From Chitinophagales bacterium (lineage in GTDB: Bacteria; Bacteroidota; Bacteroidia; Chitinophagales; JADJOU01), in contig JAEUUY010000029.1 in the NCBI GenBank assembly GCA_016787225.1, forward strand, positions 62,001 to 126,000: 64,000 nucleotides of DNA, written 5' to 3'. Positions 41,843 through 50,960 of this stretch are shown piece by piece. A program made the translations under genes and the position numbers. Below the pieces are notes generated by a model that saw only the letters and a list, made by a program, of their open reading frames with translations, was not told where the DNA came from and made no database searches. The stretch's first letter is position 1, and every line of letters starts with the position of its first letter.

Positions 41843-44800
41843 ATGAGACAAGCATTGTTCTTAATTTTATTATCCACATTAGCAGTAAAACTCTATTCTC
41901 AGAATGATGTCACCCTTATACTTAACCTTGCTCCACCTTATAAGCCATACATAGATGAAATGGTGAATTTTGATGGTGCGACACTAACTTGTATCAATAA
42001 GAAAAATTCAACCCAAGAGATTTATTTCAAAATAGAGGTTACTAGTTCAAATGGATTTTCAGCAACAACGAAATCAGGCTATAAACCTTCGAGTAATCAG
42101 GTTGTCACACTCAATTCTCTGGAGACGAAAGTGCTCATGAAAAGTTTTTTGAAAGACAATTTTTCTACAAAAATTCTTGATATCAGCAATGCAGATGCAG
42201 ACGCTATTGCCCTTGGATTGATACCAGAGGGAATGTATAAAATTTGCATACAAGCTTTTAATTTCAATACTGATGAGCCTGTCTCCACGAAAGTGTGCAA
42301 AGACATCAAAATAAACTATAATAACACTCCTACACTTACTAGTCCTTCCTGTTTAGGCAATACAGAGGTTAAATCTATCCTCATCAATTTCAATTGGTCA
42401 CCTATCCCCGCTACTGTAGCAGGTGCTAACATTGTATATGACTTGTATATCATAGAGGTTCAAGAAGGGATGAATGCTCAAGATGCTATGAATGAAGCTA
42501 TTGAAAACAATGTAGGTAATCTAATCAAAAAAGAGAATTTAACAGCTCCGTCGCACACCTATATTAATATGACCAATCCAGATAATCCAAATTTGATGTT
42601 AATGAAGAATGGAAAGACATATGCCTGGATGGTGGTCGTGCGAGAATTGAATAAAAAAATGGTCTTTACAAATCAAGGGAAGTCTAACATCTGTAGCTTT
42701 GTTTATACGAACACTTCTAATGGACCAGTGCCAACATCCCAATCACTTCCTCCAGTGAATAACTCTAATGGAATCAATTGTTCTTGTCTTTCTCCAAAAG
42801 CAACTGGACCAGTGATGAAAAACTATACATTGAATAGTGGAGATAAATTCTTTATGGGTGATTTCGAGTTTACTATTATTGAAATGATAAAACAAGCAGG
42901 GTCAGAAGGAGTCATTGAGGGACGTGCTAAGGTCAATTTGCCTGTCATCAATTCGGGATATATACCTGTAAGATTGAATTTTAAAGATGTGACCCTTAAT
43001 GATGATTTTAAAGCACTTTCGGGAACAGCTAGAGCACTTGTCAATAGCTCAGCATCTTTTATTCCTAAGTCTGATGACCCTAAAGTTCCGAGTCTACCTT
43101 TGACTCCGCAAATGGCTAAGGATATGGGTGGATTCTTTTCTAATGCAAAAGATCAAATCGTACAAGCAGGTAAAGATTGGAAGAATTCTATAGGGCTGGA
43201 GATGCCAATAGGAATTGAAAATAATATAGGTGGCAAATCAATCATCATAGCAATTACGGACCTTAGTTTCGAGGTAGATAGAGCCTACTTCAATGCCATG
43301 ACAGGCATTGATATGCCGGACGGAAATCCTGATGTCGTAGCACTAGGAGCTAAGAACATGTGCATAAGTCCGAGCAAACCCTGTGGAGAAGGAGTATTAT
43401 ATTTAGCAGAGGACCTCAATGTAAAACTAGGTAGTCAAACAATTCGATTAAAGTCTCTGAAAAGTTCTCCAAGTGATACGGGTACCTATGTAATATTCAA
43501 TCAAGATGGATTTCAGTGGTTTAGAGTTCACGCAGAGTATGAACCTGGTTCTGATAAAATAGTGCAACGAGATGGAAGTCCTCTCAAGATAGGAATGGCA
43601 TTTACTACTAAGGAATGGAGCAATTGGATAGCAGAAATAAGTTTATCAAATTTTAAAATTAAAGGAATCGATGATTATGTATTTCTTGATGCCAAAGGCT
43701 ATTATGATCATTCAGAAGTTCAGAATCCTAATTCGCCTTTTCCTTCGTTTTATATTAATAATGAACCAATAGCAGCAAGTCCTCTATGGAAGGGATTTTT
43801 CTTAAATCAACTCAAACTAGAGATGCCTCCAATTTTCAAGAAAAAAGGCAATAAAGAACCATTTGTTGTTGGAATTCAAAATTTTATCTATGATGATCAG
43901 GGTGTAACTGGAGAAGCTATCGCTCAAAATATATTCAAGCTTGGCGATGCAGAGTTGAAAGACTGGGCATATAGTTTAGATGAAATTAAAATTTCCTTTT
44001 TGAAGAATGCATTTCATTCAGGTAATCTTAGCGGTCGAGTGGCACTTCCCATTACAGATGATGCTGAGAAAAATCAACTTGTCTATAACTGTCTAGTCAA
44101 TTATAACAACAGTAAATTTTTATATAATTTCGCTGTTACACCTAAAAATGATATTGACATCCCAGTATTCATAGCAAAACTTGATATTGACAAATCTTCT
44201 AATATCACCATCTCAAACAATAATCCTGAAAATGCTTTTGAAGCATCTGCTGAACTTAATGCAAAGCTAGGTATAGTAGCTAATTTGGGACCGATAAAGA
44301 ATGTAAAGTTAGCGGGCATACAAGTGCAAGGTTTGAAGGTAAGTAGTACCGCACCCTATTTTACACCAGGGCAAATTATTATGGCAACAGCGAGTCCTGA
44401 TAAATCTATTTCCGGATTTCCGCTATCACTCTCAAAATTGTCTTTGATTGAAGGACCTGGACTTCGTGTCGGTGGAAAAATGAGTTTAGGAGATAATACA
44501 GACAAAGGAATCTCTGGAGAATTAGTGATGGATATTCTGGGAAAAATAAACGGTAAAAAACTAGCCTTTGATAAAACTAAGATAAATGAGATAGCCATTA
44601 AGGGTGAATTGTCAGTACTGAAGGTAGATGGCAAGATCAAATGGTATGACAGCGACCCAATCTATGGAAGTGGTTTTGTAGGAGGTATTAAATGTTTTTT
44701 CCCATCCATTAGTTCTGGTATTGACTCGAGAATTCAGTTTGGTAGTGTCAATGATTATAAGTATTGGTATGTTGATGCATTAGCAAAAATATCGCCACCT

Positions 44801-47800
44801 ATACCTGCTTTCCCAGGTACAGCAATACATGGATTTGGAGGAGGCGCTTACCACCATATGTCTCAATCTACTTTCCAGCCCACAAGTATAGCTGGTTTTA
44901 GCACAAAGAATGACAATACTTCTATAGGCACTTCTAATTCAGGTGTGGTTTATAAGCCAGATATAAACGTAGGATTGGGTTTAAAGGGCACGATGATAGT
45001 AGGACTTACAGCTAAACAAATTTTCAATGCAGATGTGACTTTAGAAGCTAATTTTGAAAAAGATGGAGGCTTGAATCAAATAAGTCTCAATGGAAATGGA
45101 CGCTTTCTATCCAATAATGAAATGACAGAAGGAGTAGCCACAGCTAGTATTAATGTGATTTACTCAGTACCTAATAAGGTATTTGATTTAAAAGCAAATT
45201 TGGAATTGAAAAAAGATCCTTTTTTAGTAACAGGTGATTTTGGAATTTATACTCAAATGCAGGGTGAAGAGACAAAATGGAATGTAATTTTCGGTAGACC
45301 AAAACAATTTGGTTCACCATTGACAGCTGAGATAGCAGGATTTGAAGCGCTCAAGGCTTACTTCCAGGCTGGAAATTTTAAAGTAGACCCTATGCCTCCT
45401 ATTCCAGATTGGATTTCCAAGGCTCTAAACGGATTTGAATCAAATAGACAAGGCTATAATTCAAATAATAAAACAAATCCATCTATAATATTTGGTGCTT
45501 CCACAGGCTTTAGTTATGGTGGGAAATTTTTAATTTTCAAAGGTAGTTTAAAGGCAGAGGCTGGCTTTGATTTTATGTTGAAAAAATATGATAAAGATTG
45601 TAATAATAAACCACTAGGTCCTAGCACAACATTCGGCCTAAATGGCTGGTATGCCAATGGTCAAGTTTGGGCCGGCATACACGGTGATCTTAGTGTCTAT
45701 GTAGATCTATGGGTGGTATCTGGAGAATATAAAATACTAGATATCACGGCAGCTGCGGCTCTGAAAGCAGGTGCTCCTAATCCAGTATGGTTGAAAGGTG
45801 CTGTGGGAGGTTCATATAGTATTTTGGATGGTTTGATAGAAGGAAATGCTAATTATCAGTTTTCTTTAGGTTCTGAGTGCACACCATCATTGCCTATAGA
45901 AGATCCTCTAGACGGTATCACTTTACTCTCAGACATTTCTCCACAGCCAAATGAGAATGTAGATAAACCAGATGCCTATACTAAAGAAATCCAAGAAATC
46001 ACAACAGTTCCATCGTTCTCTACGAATTTAAAAATGAAAAACTCAGAATTTCAAATTCGAGATAACCAAAATAAACTCTATGTTTTTCGATTTAATTCTA
46101 ATTGTATCAATCCAAGTATAACTGGAAATAATTTACCACAAGACTTTAAACTGATTCAAGATAAGAACAACTATGGGGGAGCATACTATTCGAATGAACT
46201 TCTGCCTTCACATACAGATATCAAGTTTACGCTCAAAGCATATCTAGAGTCCTGTAGTGATATCATAACTACCGTTGATGTAAATGGCAAACAGATTTAT
46301 ACAGGTTGCAAAAAGTGGGAAAAAGCTAAAAGACAGAAAGATGGCTCTATCTTCGAAGAGACCAAATCTGTAAGCTTTAAGACAGGTGCAGGTTTGGATT
46401 CGATCAAGGAAGAAAATATAGCCTTTAATATGCCATATGCTGGCCTTAAATACGCGACCATCGACAATTATGAAGCTAGTAAAATGGCTGTCGGTGGCAA
46501 ACTAAAATTATCCAATTTCGAGGCACCAGAAGGTTATGAAAATCAAGCGCCTGCTCGACTCAAAATGAGATATATTCCTATGATGAGTGCAAAAAATACT
46601 TCCAATAAATCTGTGGAAGAATTCATGACGAATTTAGAGTATGATGATAAGCGAAATATCACAATATGTGGTTCTGCACATCCTAGTTTTAGTAAAAATT
46701 TAGGACAGGATATCACTTGCCAACTCATAGCAGAGTGGGGTGCAGAAAATGATAACTCTGATTTTATGAAGGGAGCAAGTTCATTTACGAAGTTCAAAAC
46801 GACTAATGTACTAAATAGTAGATTCAATACAGCCAATGTCAATACAACAGAAGTGAATGAATCTAAACTGAAGGTAGCGAAAAATCAGCGAATTCTATAT
46901 TCATGGTCATATAGAACTAGTCAGTATTATAAGAGTATACAGGATAAAATGAATATGATGAAGCAGCAAGAAGGCGCTTATGCGAGAATACCAGCATTGC
47001 CAAAATATGAAGACAAGGTGGAAATTTGTTGTCAAGTATCGAGTGCTGATTTAGCCGGACCAGATCAAAATCTTCTTCAAAAAGTGAAAACAAAGTGCGA
47101 AAAGGATAAAAACTGGTATACCTATCTTGCCTATCTGCAGTATAATGGTATCGAGGCTTTTAATCCTACCGATGTCGAAGGATATTTTAAAAAGTATTCA
47201 CTTATTAAAACTCAATCCAGTAATAGTTCGAGCACAACCTATGATCCATTGGTGAGTCTCAATGACCAAGCCATCCAGAATTCCTATGCAGGGTGGAACA
47301 ATGAGATCGAAGATATAGCTAAGAAATATGGTGTAGAATTAAATCAAGCAGTCTATGGCATAAAAATTCCTGGAGCGAGATACTGGGTGAGCACAAAGTA
47401 TTTAGGTTTAGGCTCTGGAAATTTTAACTCAAACAATTTCAGTAGCAATATAAATTACTCATTATCGCCTAATCAAAATTATCATAATCAGAATTATAAT
47501 TTCAATAATTCTAGTCTGGAAATCTATAACATCTCTAAAGGCCAAAGTCAAAGAAATGTACTTTTCTACATAAGAGAATTTATACAAGCGAAGGAGAAAT
47601 CAGAAGGGGTTCAGACCATTGGAAATCAGAAACTAGGTCAAATATGGATAAAAACAAAATGGTTAGGAAGACCTGGACCTGATCAGTTTGAAAATGCTAT
47701 AGGATTCTTAAGCGAAATTCAAAACAGAACAAAAAAGGGAATAGATCAAGGAACTACGCCATCTGCAAAAGACCTTACAATAAAATATGAAGATGTATCG

Positions 47801-47866
47801 GTACAAAATTTTCAAGTAGAGTTAGGTGGATCAAAGAATAAAATGAATAAGACTTTTGGATTTTAA
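41843..47866 (+). CDS. Giant exported protein with N-terminal TANFOR-like module
   Basis: The protein has 2007 residues: signal peptide (1-19, ending LYSQ), TANFOR-like module (about 20-290), a Cys-Ser-Cys segment near 313-316 (NCSCLSP), then a long, mostly beta-predicted region with repeated beta-strand/turn stretches (FKDVTLNDDFKALSGTA, IKGIDDYVFLDAKGYYDH, GKMSLGDNTDKGISGEL) and a C-terminal part with many N/S-rich linkers, ending NKMNKTFGF. No T9SS sorting domain or transmembrane barrel pattern is obvious. It is probably a large envelope or surface scaffold. Homologues of this sort occur in Bacteroidetes operons next to fibronectin-III proteins, but I cannot name a function. Confidence 0.65.
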   Translation: MRQALFLILLSTLAVKLYSQNDVTLILNLAPPYKPYIDEMVNFDGATLTCINKKNSTQEIYFKIEVTSSNGFSATTKSGYKPSSNQVVTLNSLETKVLMKSFLKDNFSTKILDISNADADAIALGLIPEGMYKICIQAFNFNTDEPVSTKVCKDIKINYNNTPTLTSPSCLGNTEVKSILINFNWSPIPATVAGANIVYDLYIIEVQEGMNAQDAMNEAIENNVGNLIKKENLTAPSHTYINMTNPDNPNLMLMKNGKTYAWMVVVRELNKKMVFTNQGKSNICSFVYTNTSNGPVPTSQSLPPVNNSNGINCSCLSPKATGPVMKNYTLNSGDKFFMGDFEFTIIEMIKQAGSEGVIEGRAKVNLPVINSGYIPVRLNFKDVTLNDDFKALSGTARALVNSSASFIPKSDDPKVPSLPLTPQMAKDMGGFFSNAKDQIVQAGKDWKNSIGLEMPIGIENNIGGKSIIIAITDLSFEVDRAYFNAMTGIDMPDGNPDVVALGAKNMCISPSKPCGEGVLYLAEDLNVKLGSQTIRLKSLKSSPSDTGTYVIFNQDGFQWFRVHAEYEPGSDKIVQRDGSPLKIGMAFTTKEWSNWIAEISLSNFKIKGIDDYVFLDAKGYYDHSEVQNPNSPFPSFYINNEPIAASPLWKGFFLNQLKLEMPPIFKKKGNKEPFVVGIQNFIYDDQGVTGEAIAQNIFKLGDAELKDWAYSLDEIKISFLKNAFHSGNLSGRVALPITDDAEKNQLVYNCLVNYNNSKFLYNFAVTPKNDIDIPVFIAKLDIDKSSNITISNNNPENAFEASAELNAKLGIVANLGPIKNVKLAGIQVQGLKVSSTAPYFTPGQIIMATASPDKSISGFPLSLSKLSLIEGPGLRVGGKMSLGDNTDKGISGELVMDILGKINGKKLAFDKTKINEIAIKGELSVLKVDGKIKWYDSDPIYGSGFVGGIKCFFPSISSGIDSRIQFGSVNDYKYWYVDALAKISPPIPAFPGTAIHGFGGGAYHHMSQSTFQPTSIAGFSTKNDNTSIGTSNSGVVYKPDINVGLGLKGTMIVGLTAKQIFNADVTLEANFEKDGGLNQISLNGNGRFLSNNEMTEGVATASINVIYSVPNKVFDLKANLELKKDPFLVTGDFGIYTQMQGEETKWNVIFGRPKQFGSPLTAEIAGFEALKAYFQAGNFKVDPMPPIPDWISKALNGFESNRQGYNSNNKTNPSIIFGASTGFSYGGKFLIFKGSLKAEAGFDFMLKKYDKDCNNKPLGPSTTFGLNGWYANGQVWAGIHGDLSVYVDLWVVSGEYKILDITAAAALKAGAPNPVWLKGAVGGSYSILDGLIEGNANYQFSLGSECTPSLPIEDPLDGITLLSDISPQPNENVDKPDAYTKEIQEITTVPSFSTNLKMKNSEFQIRDNQNKLYVFRFNSNCINPSITGNNLPQDFKLIQDKNNYGGAYYSNELLPSHTDIKFTLKAYLESCSDIITTVDVNGKQIYTGCKKWEKAKRQKDGSIFEETKSVSFKTGAGLDSIKEENIAFNMPYAGLKYATIDNYEASKMAVGGKLKLSNFEAPEGYENQAPARLKMRYIPMMSAKNTSNKSVEEFMTNLEYDDKRNITICGSAHPSFSKNLGQDITCQLIAEWGAENDNSDFMKGASSFTKFKTTNVLNSRFNTANVNTTEVNESKLKVAKNQRILYSWSYRTSQYYKSIQDKMNMMKQQEGAYARIPALPKYEDKVEICCQVSSADLAGPDQNLLQKVKTKCEKDKNWYTYLAYLQYNGIEAFNPTDVEGYFKKYSLIKTQSSNSSSTTYDPLVSLNDQAIQNSYAGWNNEIEDIAKKYGVELNQAVYGIKIPGARYWVSTKYLGLGSGNFNSNNFSSNINYSLSPNQNYHNQNYNFNNSSLEIYNISKGQSQRNVLFYIREFIQAKEKSEGVQTIGNQKLGQIWIKTKWLGRPGPDQFENAIGFLSEIQNRTKKGIDQGTTPSAKDLTIKYEDVSVQNFQVELGGSKNKMNKTFGF

Positions 47867-47882
47867 GCAAAAAATAAAAGAC

Positions 47883-49934
47883 ATGAAGAGAATAATAACA
47901 CTCATATGCATTGCTCATTTTATAAATACAGCAATTAGTCAGGAGCTCAAAACCCATGTTCGAATGATAGGCCTATCCACTTCTGAAGGGATAATGCTAA
48001 GATGGGGATTCGATAATTATACAATGTGGGAACTCGCCATGACAAGAGGATTCATACTTGAGAGAATACAAGTGGATCGCGTAACACATAAACCGATAAA
48101 TCCTACTTTTACAAAAGTAACCTCAAACCCTATCATACATTGGTCAGAAGATAAATGGAGAAATTCTGTCACAGCCAAAGATACCTATGACATGATCGCA
48201 GCGCAAATGGTATTTGGTAAAACGGTTAAATTTGGAGAGAATAACTTTGGTAGAGGTACTGTAGCTCAGCTCAATAATGCTGATGACGAGATTAAAAACC
48301 GACATGGATTCGCACACTATGCTGCGGAAATGAATTTCAAGACAGCTTTAAAACTTGGGCTAGGTTATTTAGATACAGATATCAAACCTGAATCGAGATA
48401 TATTTATCGGATTTACCTCAACGGTGAGCAAGGTCTATATTCCAGCGATACGACTATACTTGTAGTAGATGAAGATATTAAATATCAAGCATTTAGCGGA
48501 CCTATACCTTCTGTAGAACAAGGAGATCGAAAAGTAAGACTTCATTGGAAAAGTGAAGGATATACAGCCTTTTATATAGAGCGCAGTCAAGATGGATCTA
48601 ATTTCACTCGACTTAATTCCCGACCACATATATCCTTGTATGAACCAAGTATTGAAGACAAAACCATTATTACCTATATAGATTCTCTTCATGAAAATGA
48701 AAAGGTATTCTATTATCGAATTATAGGCATTAACTCTTTTGGACTTTTATCTAGACCAGGCCAGGCTATCAAGGCAATGGGGATAGACAGAACCGCACCC
48801 GAAGCAGCAGATATAATTTCTGGAGAGAATAGTGGTGCCAGCTCTAATATTCTTAAATGGAAAATAAATGCAAGCAAAGACCTTAAAGGATTTCAGGTTT
48901 TAAGATCTCATTATGTTGATAAAGATTATGAAGCCATTTCGGATATACTTCCTTCTAGTTCTAGAGAATATACAGATAGTAAAGCAGAAGCAAGTCAGGC
49001 AAATTTCTATAAAGTAATGGCTATAGATCAGAACGATAATATCTCTATGAGCACACCTAGGTATATTTTAATGAAAGATGTGAAAGCACCAGATAAAGTG
49101 GTGGGTCTTAAGGCTAGTATATCGAAAGAGGGTGTAGTTAGTTTGTCATGGAATCTAGGAACTGAGATGGACATCAAAGGGTATAACATTTTCAGATCGA
49201 ACAGTAGGGAGCATCAAATGATTCCGATAAATGATAATATATTAGAAGATACAAGCTTTATCGATACTATTCAGATTTCAGACTTAAATGAAAAAGTATT
49301 TTACACAGTTCAAGCCATAGATAAGACTTATAAGGTAGGTGAAATGAGTGAAATATTAGAACTTAAAAAACCTGATGTCATCAAACCTGTTGCACCACAT
49401 TTCTCATTCTACCAAGTCAATAAAGATAATATAATACTTTCATGGGATGAATCTCCCTCTAAAGATAGAAAGCAGTATACACTCTGGAGAAAATCAGAAG
49501 ATAAAGCTAGTTATATAAAAATCAAGGATTTCGAACTAGATAGTACACAATACATAGATCGGGATGTAGAAGCATTAAAGTATTATACCTACGTCATGAC
49601 CTGTACCGATGACGATGGATTGATTTCAGAGTATTCACCAGAATTAGTTTTGAGAGTATTTAATTCTGGAACGGAAAAATCAATTACTAATTTAAATGTG
49701 AGGAGAGACGAAAAAGCAAATGCAATTTTAAGTTGGAGCTATGATTTAAAACCAGAATATTATATTGTTTACAGGAAATCAGGTAATAATCCATTGACAA
49801 TGTATAAACAATCAATGGAAACTATATTTGTAGATGACTATGCTGCATCAAAAGAAGTTTACTTCTATTCTGTTCAGGCAATTTTTTCCAATGGAAATAA
49901 ATCAGCCTTATCAGATCCCATTGAGTTAAGGTAA
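47883..49934 (+). CDS. Fibronectin-III-like repeat protein
   Basis: Taken from the ATG at 47883 (an upstream in-frame TTG at 47856 overlaps the previous gene and adds nine residues), 683 residues. Signal peptide (1-19, ending AISQ), a ~180-residue N-terminal domain beginning LKTHVRMIGLSTSEGIMLRWGFDN, then at least five Fn3-like repeats with the YxxYR/VxxIDxxxN pattern (KVFYYRIIGINSFG, ANFYKVMAIDQNDN, KVFYTVQAIDKTYK, KYYTYVMTCTDDDG, VYFYSVQAIFSNGN). It is the last gene of the operon, 16 bases after the giant gene. Fn3 repeats suggest protein- or glycan-binding at the surface. Confidence 0.72.
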   Translation: MKRIITLICIAHFINTAISQELKTHVRMIGLSTSEGIMLRWGFDNYTMWELAMTRGFILERIQVDRVTHKPINPTFTKVTSNPIIHWSEDKWRNSVTAKDTYDMIAAQMVFGKTVKFGENNFGRGTVAQLNNADDEIKNRHGFAHYAAEMNFKTALKLGLGYLDTDIKPESRYIYRIYLNGEQGLYSSDTTILVVDEDIKYQAFSGPIPSVEQGDRKVRLHWKSEGYTAFYIERSQDGSNFTRLNSRPHISLYEPSIEDKTIITYIDSLHENEKVFYYRIIGINSFGLLSRPGQAIKAMGIDRTAPEAADIISGENSGASSNILKWKINASKDLKGFQVLRSHYVDKDYEAISDILPSSSREYTDSKAEASQANFYKVMAIDQNDNISMSTPRYILMKDVKAPDKVVGLKASISKEGVVSLSWNLGTEMDIKGYNIFRSNSREHQMIPINDNILEDTSFIDTIQISDLNEKVFYTVQAIDKTYKVGEMSEILELKKPDVIKPVAPHFSFYQVNKDNIILSWDESPSKDRKQYTLWRKSEDKASYIKIKDFELDSTQYIDRDVEALKYYTYVMTCTDDDGLISEYSPELVLRVFNSGTEKSITNLNVRRDEKANAILSWSYDLKPEYYIVYRKSGNNPLTMYKQSMETIFVDDYAASKEVYFYSVQAIFSNGNKSALSDPIELR

Positions 49935-50039
49935 AAATTTAAAAAACCTTTCTATTTTAATTAAGAACTCAACGCTTATCTACAAAAAGTTTTATAAAGA
50001 ATTGTCACAAAAACCAGTCATATATGGAAATAGTATAAT

Positions 50040-50954
50040 TTACTTTAATATTCTCTGTAGATGTCTTTCGCTAGACAATCCAACCAAATTAGCTATTTGT
50101 TTAAGGCTCAAGTCTGGATCTTTAGAAAATTGTAGAGCTTTTTCTCTTCTGACCATATTGATATAGTCAATTGGGCTTAATTCGGTTTCATTTTTAAAGA
50201 TTCTAAAGAAGTTTCGATAACTCATATTGGCATGTTCTGCCAGCTCAGCCACACTTAGCTTCTTGTGAATGTTTTGAATGATAAAATCCTGAACTTTATG
50301 AATACCTGAATGCACATGATTTCTCTTCTCTGTATATATACTCTGCTGTGACTCTCCACCATTTCTGCGCTGGTGCATGACGAGTTCTCGAGCTATTTTA
50401 TGGGAGAAATACTCATCCTTAATTTTAGAGAGCATATAGAGGGTCACATCAATACCTGATACACCCCCAGCACTTGTTACAATATTTTCATCTTCAATGA
50501 ATATAATGTTTTCTACTACTTTAGCAAGTGGGAACATCATTTGCAATTCTTGTGTTCTTTTCCAGTGCGTGGTGCAATTCTTCCCATCTAATAAACCCAC
50601 TTTACCTAATAGAAATGCACCATTGCAGATTGCACAAATCTTACAATCGCTAGTATATGCCTTATTGAGCCAGATGGATAGATCATCTGAAATTTTATAC
50701 CTACTCGATAGTATAAAGGAAATATCCGTACTAACTATGAAAATGATATCGCCAGATTTTGGTTTCACACTTGCAAAATTTAATAATTTGCCGAAAGGAA
50801 GTCCCACGGAAGAAGTAATTTCAGAACCGTAAGTGCAGAACACCAATTCTGCCTCTAATCCCATATCTATAGCTTCTAGACAGCTCTGGGTAGCACTTCC
50901 TAAATCAAGTAAATTCGTGTGAGGTTGGATTAAAAAAATGATTTGTTGTTTCAT
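50040..50954 (-). CDS. GlxA-like AraC regulator with DJ-1/PfpI N-terminus
   Basis: At 304 residues the N-terminal half has the class I glutamine-amidotransferase-like fold of GlxA regulators (QIIFLIQPHTNLLDLGSATQ, then ICAICNGAFLLGKVGLLDGKNCTTHWKR with the nucleophile-elbow Cys, and TSAGGVSGIDVTLYM); the C-terminal half is an AraC HTH (LSVAELAEHANMSYRNFFRIFKNETELSPIDYINMVRREKALQFS). The gene follows the outer-membrane barrel gene by six bases. Such regulators often respond to metabolites and control an adjacent gene. Confidence 0.9.
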   Translation of the reverse strand: MKQQIIFLIQPHTNLLDLGSATQSCLEAIDMGLEAELVFCTYGSEITSSVGLPFGKLLNFASVKPKSGDIIFIVSTDISFILSSRYKISDDLSIWLNKAYTSDCKICAICNGAFLLGKVGLLDGKNCTTHWKRTQELQMMFPLAKVVENIIFIEDENIVTSAGGVSGIDVTLYMLSKIKDEYFSHKIARELVMHQRRNGGESQQSIYTEKRNHVHSGIHKVQDFIIQNIHKKLSVAELAEHANMSYRNFFRIFKNETELSPIDYINMVRREKALQFSKDPDLSLKQIANLVGLSSERHLQRILK

Positions 50955-50960
50955 CTCTGA

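Noticed and set aside
47856-47882. Upstream TTG start of the Fn3-like protein
   Set aside because: It overlaps the previous gene and puts nine charged residues before the signal peptide; the ATG at 47883 gives a normal signal sequence.
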